Assembly: GCF_004359215.1 (NCBI RefSeq)
Contig: NC_090613.1
Span: 612,653 to 636,398, forward strand
Source of the DNA: Bremia lactucae
Lineage: Eukaryota; Oomycota; Peronosporomycetes; Peronosporales; Peronosporaceae
Direction of reading: 5' to 3'
Length of the DNA stretch: 23,746 nucleotides
The position numbers were made by a program, and so were the translations under genes. How positions within the stretch are numbered: position 1 is the stretch's first letter; each line of letters begins with the position of its first letter. The notes below the pieces were generated by a model, which worked only from the letters and a program-made list of their open reading frames with translations, did not search any database and was not told where the DNA came from. This document shows, one piece after another, positions 18,183 through 23,746 of the stretch.

Positions 18183-19005
18183 ATTTGGGTCTACATACCG
18201 TTTCAGACAATCCACGTAAACTACGGCGTGCGGCATCATATACGGGAAGGGTAAGCCTATAATTTAGGTCTCCCTGCCTCTTCTACCACCGTAAAGGACC
18301 TCCAAGTAACACAAAGATTGCATTTTTAGGTAGATTAGCTGTACTTATTAGTACTTTACCCCCACTCTAAAGCGTTCATTATTTTCGCGACCATTTCGGT
18401 CTGCATATTCTTTCATTATACTTGTCCTGTGTGCTTGCCATTGTGTCACGGACTTTTCTTGCGATTGCTAATCGCTTATCCACAAAGCGTTGAGCCTCGC
18501 TCACACTTGTAGCATCAAACCGCATATGATACCGCCGTAGATCATATGGCGTAGTTTTATTGACCACTACTAAACTGGCAGGGTTACTTGGACAAGTTTC
18601 AGTCTTTGAGATGATACCCTCATGGGTCATCGTCATATTGACGAAACTATGTCCCTCTTTCGCACCGAGCATAGTGAGGAGCCCTCCCCTACTAAGACTC
18701 GGGCTGCGCACAAGCGAGACTGGCGTCCGAGGATGGCGCAGCCCGTTAATATAAAACGGTGTCTCACTCGTACTGGCATGGACACTGTTATTTATAGCGA
18801 ACTCCACAAAGGGTAATTGCTTGCTCTTCTCTTTGGGAGTTGCTATAGTGCGTAAGACATCCGCCACGACCCGATTGGAACGTTCTGTTCGGCCATCGGT
18901 CTGGGGATGATCTGCGGTCGACATGGGGAGCTTGCTACCTAGCAGCTCGAACACATGTCGCCAAAAAACAGACGTAAAACGTGGATCCCGTGTAGTCGGA
19001 AACAT
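18183..19005 (-). pseudogene. Gypsy copy C integrase, core and C-terminal part, broken
   Basis: LKRYVDPN next to the LTR insertion marks the C-terminal module. The frame 18379-19005 has TADHPQTDGRTERSNR (catalytic Glu) and the following FVEFAINNSVHAST. About 28 bp are deleted near 18990, removing the SD of the SDRDPRF motif and hence the second catalytic Asp. Confidence 0.72.
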
Positions 19006-19662
19006 GATTCAGGAACAAGAGAGCTGCCTCCTTGCCTGTGATCAATTTCTGACATGGTGCTTAATGCACCATCTTACTCAGTCTGTCTACAAAGACGATT
19101 AGCCCTGTCCGACCCTTATGATCGGGCGGCATGCCAAAAATGAAGTCCAGACTTACTGACTTTCAACAATCCGATGGAATCGGTAGCGGTTTTAGTGGCG
19201 CACTGCTGGATGGTGCAGGCTGAATGCGCTGACACTGTTCGCATGGGTGAATATAGTTGGCCACATCTATTAAGTGTGGCCACCAAAATTCCTCTGACAC
19301 TCGTAGGAATGTCTTTTCACGGCCCAGATGCCCACTAGATGGCGCTTTATGGAGCTCGTGAAGGATCATCAGCTTGCGATCTGTGTCATGAGGCACATAG
19401 ATTCTCAAGGTATCACAAGGTGACAGCTGATGCCATAACAGGCCATCGCTGTAGCTAAAGCGATTGAGCTTAGCTTTTAGGTGCGACGGAAGGGAAACCT
19501 TTCGTCCACCATAGTGATCCAGCAGCAGGCAACAGTGGTCGTCCTGACTGAAGCTCTCTTTTATTTTAGAGGCCAGTGAGCTCGTCACGCGGTATACCTT
19601 CATGGCTGCCAACGTTGACGGCTGAAATTGTGCTTTCGCACTAGACACACTTTCCTGGTGTC
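19006..19662 (-). pseudogene. Gypsy copy C integrase, N-terminal part, broken
   Basis: The frame 19163-19648 starts with SSAKAQFQPSTLAAMK and holds HELHKAPSSGHLG and CEQCQRI, the zinc-binding half. A short deletion turns LYRWVANY into LIDVANY. The core beyond SDC is in another frame. Confidence 0.72.
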
Positions 19663-20135
19663 TTACCTTGAAGTCTGGTCAGCGCGATAAAGCGTCAGCC
19701 GATACATTCGACTAATTCGTCTTGTATTCAACTTTGAAATTAAATATAGAGAAGAATGTAAGCCATCTTGCAATTCTGGGCGAGAGGTGCGGTGAGTTTT
19801 TTGCAGTCCGCAGTGATGAGTGATCCGTATAACCACCAATGGTTCGGTGCCCAATAGGTGCACACGAAACTTGAAAAGAGCATACTTTATTGAAAGTAGC
19901 TCTTTGTCATGCACAGGGTAATTCAACTCCGCGGCTTTTAATAGCCGGGACTGATAAGAGATGGCGCGGTCAACGCCGTCGTCATCATTCTGCATGGCGT
20001 GCTGCCGATTGCAAAATTACTTGCATCGCAGGCGACGCTAAAGGGCTTATGCGCGTCAGGCAATGCCAAGACCGGTGCCTCTACAACAGATTGCTTCACT
20101 GATGTGAATGCATCATCTTGTTCTCTTAACCAAAC
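19663..20135 (-). pseudogene. Gypsy copy C RNase H and connection, broken
   Basis: FSVACDASNFAIGS and NYPVHDKELLSIKYALFKFRVH keep the first Asp and the Glu. A frameshift after LVV destroys the DHASL segment with the last Asp. Confidence 0.7.
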
Positions 20136-21239
20136 CCATTCTGCGTTCTTTAAGGAGGTCAGATAATAGTTTAGTTTGCTCAGCATTTTTTTGCCATACT
20201 TATGCAAGTAATTAGTGAGCCCTAGTATTTGACGCAAATCCTTCACATGCCGTGGGATTGGCCATTTCTTTACTATTTTTACCTTGTCTGGGTCTGCTTG
20301 TACACCATGTGAACCTACGATGCAGCCCAGCGCAGGTATCTCAGGGACTCCTATGACGCACTTTTGCAAGTAAACGTACAATTGGGCGTCCTTTAAGGTC
20401 TGCAACATAGCGTCTAGATGACGATTGTGCGACTGTATTGCGCTCAGCCTGTCCTCGGTCCTGCTGTGCACGAATACATCGTCAAAGTAATGAGGCGCGT
20501 AGGCGCGGTGCTGACGCATCACGTGAGCCACAACTCGGTTGAATGTCGCTGGTACAATTTACAATCCTTGGGGCATCAGAAGCCACAACTCGGTTGAATG
20601 TCGCTGGTACAATTTACAATCCTTGGGGCATCAGAAGCCACTCACAAAGCATACTACTTGGGGTGCTTACTGCCGATTTGGCTACATCGGACTCTCTCAT
20701 GAGAATCTGATAGTAGCCATCCTTCAAATTCAACGCGGAAAAGATAGTTGACTTTCCCATGGAGTTCAACAAGACATTTTTCCGCGAGATTGGCGTTTGC
20801 GCTGGTATGGTCGCCGTGTTCAGCTTATTGTAAGCATAAACCACGCGCCATCCACCAATGGCTTTACGCACACAAGAGGTCGGGCTGCAGTGAGGCGATT
20901 TGCTCTCACGCACATGTCCCACCTTGGCTTGCTTGTCGAAGAACTCATCGATATAATCGGCTTGTTCTTTCGGCAATGCTATTGCCTATTTACACAATAC
21001 TTGGTGCCAGGTTCGAGGTCTATCTCGTGCCCGATGCCCCTATCTGCTGGTAGGTGGCTCGGTACTACTTCTGCGACCACATCGCGATGTATCCACAGAA
21101 TCTCAAAAAACGGACTCTCTCTCAAGGTATCACAGACTTGAGCAGCGGTTCGTTTCTTTTTATCCGCTTCTAGGACGCTTTCGTCCATTAAGGACGACGA
21201 GCAATAGTCTACCAAGTTCTCTTCTGGATCTGTTGGCAC
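20136..21239 (-). pseudogene. Gypsy copy C reverse transcriptase, broken
   Basis: The frame 19938-20531 starts just before HYFDDVFVHS (Phe-Asp-Asp active site) and runs into RNase H. The frame 20614-20976 has PKEQADYIDEFF, YAYNKLN, LLNSMGKSTIFSALNLKDGYYQILM and WLLMPQGL. The two are separated by a 55 bp tandem duplication. The stop plus 1 bp loss after CVNRQ (about 20977) is shared with copy A. Confidence 0.78.
20526..20635 (+). repeat. Perfect 55 bp tandem duplication in RT
   Basis: 20526-20580 and 20581-20635 are identical. Copies A and B have a single unit. As 55 is not a multiple of three, it shifts the RT frame. Confidence 0.95.
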
Positions 21240-21796
21240 TTTATCGTGGATGTTTCCTCCCTGAATTCGGCAAGGAACAGATTCCTCGACATCTCCGGGA
21301 GATTTACCATCCCCTCGGCAGATTCTAAGACTTGCCGGAGCACCTCAACTGAGGATGCCTTTGCGACTTCGTCTTTGACGGCCTCGAACCCCTCGTTCGA
21401 AGGCCCGTCCTCTTGATTAGGAACTGATCCAAAGGTCACTCATTTGGACGTGCCTTTGATCGTCCTAATCTGTCGGGTACTCGTTCTTCGAGTCACCACG
21501 ACCTTGACTGGGAAGCGGGTGCTGTTGCTCTCCTGGCTAACGCACCAGGCTCTAGAAACTGTGCCGGTTCATGCGACGCTTGCCTTCTGTCAGCACGCTG
21601 TCTACTGCCACATGCTATCAGCTCAGTGCAGGACTATGGGACACATGACTACTTGTCATTGCCCTAATCACTTCCCCAATCTCCACGAGCTGGGTAGGAT
21701 TGGTGACGTTTGACATTCCGTTAACGCACCCTCAACTGTGTTTGACACGAACATCAGTTGGATACGCCTCTCGCAGGAGCACATCCTTTCCGTGTC
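21240..21796 (-). pseudogene. Gypsy copy C protease-RT linker, decayed
   Basis: Same content as the copy A linker. 21209-21439 is open (NQEDGPSNEGFEAVKDEVAK). The rest contains stops. Confidence 0.5.
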
Positions 21797-22293
21797 CTAT
21801 ATAGAGTTCGCAACTGTGCGTGTACGCCAGTCTATCCATGGTTGGGGCATGCCTAGGATGAGGTCATATGGACTCTCCATACCTAGCACTATGAACTTCT
21901 CGTTACAAGAGAAGTGACTAAATCTGAAGGCGAGTTCTACCTGAAATCCCTCAGACTTAACGACCGCACCATTCGCTAAACGAACAATCGCCTCTTCTCG
22001 CTTGCCATACTTGCAAAGCGACTCAAACGTCGTCGGTCTCTTTCTTCGAGCTGCGAGTTTTACAACATTTTGTGATGCACCCGAATTCAGTAGGAGGGTC
22101 ATCACCAAGTCATAGCCTCTTACTTGAGCGCTATAGACCAGCAAGGTTGAGGTCCGAAATTTTGAGACCTCAGGGACTATGCTATTTATTTGTTCGACAA
22201 CTCTGAGCTTAGGGGTAGCATCAGAGTCCGCATCAGTAGGGCATCCCGCACCTACTGCGCTCCTGCATTTCCTGACCCCTCAGTGGTCGATGC
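21797..22293 (-). pseudogene. Gypsy copy C retropepsin-like protease, mutated active site
   Basis: Same protein as in copy A apart from two visible changes (EEAIV and GFQVE). It carries the same Asn in LLNSGASQ in place of the catalytic Asp, and ends YDLILGMPQPWIDWRTR. Confidence 0.72.
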
Positions 22294-22330
22294 AGAACTC
22301 ATGCGTCTCGTACGCTGGTTTTTGCCACTT

Positions 22331-22389
22331 ATGTGCATCACATACACAAGGATTGGTCACAAATGTGTACTACACCAGAGTGCTGGCCT
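22331..22389 (-). repeat. Remnant of Gypsy copy C 5' LTR
   Basis: Identical to 11738-11796 and similar to 5830-5887 of the 3' LTR of copy A. Confidence 0.45.
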
Positions 22390-22577
22390 GGAGTGACAAG
22401 TTCGAGGACAAAAGTTTTAATTTACATGGCAAGTCTATCTATACTGGAAATTAATTGTTTTTAAATGATTTTCAATTATCATTACTTCGAAAAATATGAT
22501 ATTTTTTATTTCTTATATTATAGAAACCAACTTAACGAAAGGGTAGAAAAAATTTCCATGGGAGCACTGAAGAAGCC

Positions 22578-23125
22578 TGAGACAACATCGACTATTATCG
22601 AAAGACGAAAGCGTCCCTAAGCTACACTGTAAGGCCAGATGCCATGATATCACCAAGCTGGTTGGCAGCATAGCAGCAGTGTGCTCGCTGTCCGTGGCAA
22701 AGCCCAAGCGGTCGTCCCACCCAGTGCTAGCAATCTAATAAGAGCTCGCAGCACGGCCCGTGATCTCGCAGTTCGTGACTGCTGGTCAAAATCTCAGATG
22801 TAAATCCTCTTGTCGATCGAGCCACCGGCAACAAAGTGGCCCGTAGCTTTCTTTCTGGACGGCTCGCTGCTTGCTGCCGGTAATACGTAACGTGAAGTGC
22901 GCGTGTGAAATGTCGCGTGCAGTTGGCAAAGGTGCAAGCTCGTGGATCTTCACTAAATGCGTGTCACGAGTGTCGCATAGAAGATATATTCGATTGGGTA
23001 CAGGTTGCATATCGATACGTGGCAGGTTTTTGGCATCGCTCAGGCCGCATGCTTCACATATCGGCATTTGATGTTGCTTGGTGCAACTTCTCGGCAAATG
23101 TGCAAATCCCTCGAAACGCGCCACA
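22578..23125 (+). repeat. Dispersed repeat R2, copy 3
   Basis: The longest R2 copy. It continues through 23045-23125 with sequence found at 2770-2845 and, inverted, at 1788-1857. It then runs on (23126-23165) into sequence matching the inverse of 1738-1787. On the minus strand a frame from 23172 (VARFEGFAHLPRSCTKQHQM) is open for 128 codons. No family was recognised. Confidence 0.7.
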
Positions 23126-23194
23126 AATGAAACCAACTTGAGCAGTGGCAAGATGGACGTTTCATGCATCATTTACCCTTAAACTGCTTCTGTA

Positions 23195-23582
23195 TTTCGT
23201 CGTGACGAGGCCATGTTGCCTCGGCGGATGGTTGTGGAAGCAGGAGCGCAGTTGCTAAAGGCGAAGAATGGCTCCATACTAGCCAATGGGTTTTTGTGGC
23301 TTCGGCAAAAAACGGGGTGCGACTGCGATAAATTTACATGTGCGCGATGTGCAAAATTGCCACAATTTAGACATTTGCAAATACTAGTCCTGGGGTCGAG
23401 GACCCGAGGCATTTGAGGAGCGCTTCCGAATTCCTTCATTTGGTCTAATGGGGCTTTTTAATGGGGCATTGCGCTTGTACTGTTTTAGTACAAGTCGACT
23501 TTGCATGCTCAGTTGTGAGTTGTGGCTTCGTTGGAATGAATGTATAGCGTTGCTTGTACCCTTTCCAGTTGGACGCACCCCG
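23195..23582 (-). repeat. Dispersed repeat R1, copy 3, inverted
   Basis: Inverse of 756-1191 and 5259-5690, ending AGTTGGACGCACCCC at 23568-23582. About 70 bp in the middle (23461-23530) are replaced by a piece of the LTR-like repeat L. The minus frame includes CKCLNCGNFAHRAH. Confidence 0.7.
23461..23530 (+). repeat. Fragment of LTR-like repeat L inside R1
   Basis: ATGGGGCATTGCGCTTGTAC, the hairpin ACTTGTACT-GTTTT-AGTACAAGT with one mismatch, and TCAGTTGTGAGT correspond to the first 70 bp of repeat L. This piece takes the place of R1 sequence. Confidence 0.6.
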
Positions 23583-23642
23583 GTTATTTCATGCGTGTCT
23601 TTTAAATTTTGTAATTACGAGCGACATTACTAGCATATTATC
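23583..23642 (-). repeat. Copy of CRN 3' flank without the gene
   Basis: GGTTATTTCATGCGTGTC and the following ATTACTAGCATATT match 2860-2925 and the inverse of 690-755. The CRN coding region itself does not follow. Confidence 0.75.
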
Positions 23643-23746
23643 TGTAGGCGGGCACGTCGTAATGCAGCCACGCTCTACTTAAGCACACACCCTAGCACAA
23701 CCAGGAAGCGGTTAAACCTGCTTCTCTTGCGTGCAGTGAGGTAGTT
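23643..23746. other. Unassigned end of window
   Basis: About 100 bp with no match elsewhere in the window and no recognisable gene. Confidence 0.4.

Larger units (their letters stand above)
16466..22389 (-). mobile_element. Gypsy retrotransposon copy C, defective, with nested LTR insertion
   Basis: Same layout as copy A: antisense gene at the left, then integrase, RNase H, RT, linker, protease and 5' LTR remnant on the minus strand. The 3' LTR and the start of the antisense gene are missing, the sequence joining unrelated DNA near 16466. A 440 bp LTR-like insertion splits the pol C-terminus. Confidence 0.82.
20731..23055. repeat. 2.3 kb segmental duplication, copy 2
   Basis: Partner of 10137-12462. 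It spans RT N-terminus, linker, protease, LTR remnant and R2. One base shorter than its partner in the linker (GCTTGCCTTCTGTC here, GCTTGGCTTCCTGTC there). Confidence 0.85.

Overview
The window looks like repeat-rich oomycete DNA, from Phytophthora or a related downy mildew. Two things support this: fragments of Crinkler (CRN) effector genes, and several decayed Gypsy (Ty3-type) retrotransposon pol genes whose motifs match the oomycete Gypsy lineage (for example DLEPGTKYC, LLNSMGKSTIF, YFDDVFVHS, GMPPDHKGRTGLVVF). I found no housekeeping gene, tRNA, rRNA or CRISPR array. Two N tracts (4331-4334 and 13259) mark assembly joins, so linkage across them is uncertain. The species cannot be told from this sequence.

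Layout. 1-3616: two near-identical CRN C-terminal coding regions lie tail to tail, about 770 bp per arm, around a 2.1 kb insert (756-2859) bounded by short inverted termini. 2987-4330: the longer CRN copy (minus strand), with a P-loop NTPase and a C-terminal nuclease-like region of the CRN/RHS type, cut off upstream by the first gap. 4335-5256: two LTR-like repeats in head-to-head inverted orientation. 5259-5690: another copy of the repeat R1. 5737-11796: Gypsy copy A on the minus strand, with its 3' LTR at the left, a convergent decayed gene on the plus strand (6114-7632), and then integrase, RNase H, RT and protease read leftwards. 11797-12462: repeat R2. 12889-13258: a CRN N-terminal module (plus), broken at the second gap. 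13262-15630: Gypsy copy B (minus), partial. 15631-16465: unassigned. 16466-22389: Gypsy copy C (minus) with a second copy of the plus-strand antisense gene and a 440 bp solo-LTR-like insertion. 22578-23582: R2 and inverted R1. 23583-23746: a short copy of the CRN 3' flank and unassigned sequence.

How it fits together. Nothing here looks like a working operon or a complete gene. The CRN pieces are partial effector genes in a transposon-dense setting. All three Gypsy copies carry frameshifts, stops, deletions or lost catalytic residues. Copies A and C share a 2.3 kb segment (10137-12462 and 20731-23055) that is nearly identical by eye, shares inactivating lesions and runs beyond the retroelement. 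This points to segmental duplication, gene conversion or an assembly artefact rather than independent retrotransposition. The most unusual feature is the antisense, convergent gene between pol and the 3' LTR, seen in both copies that keep this region.
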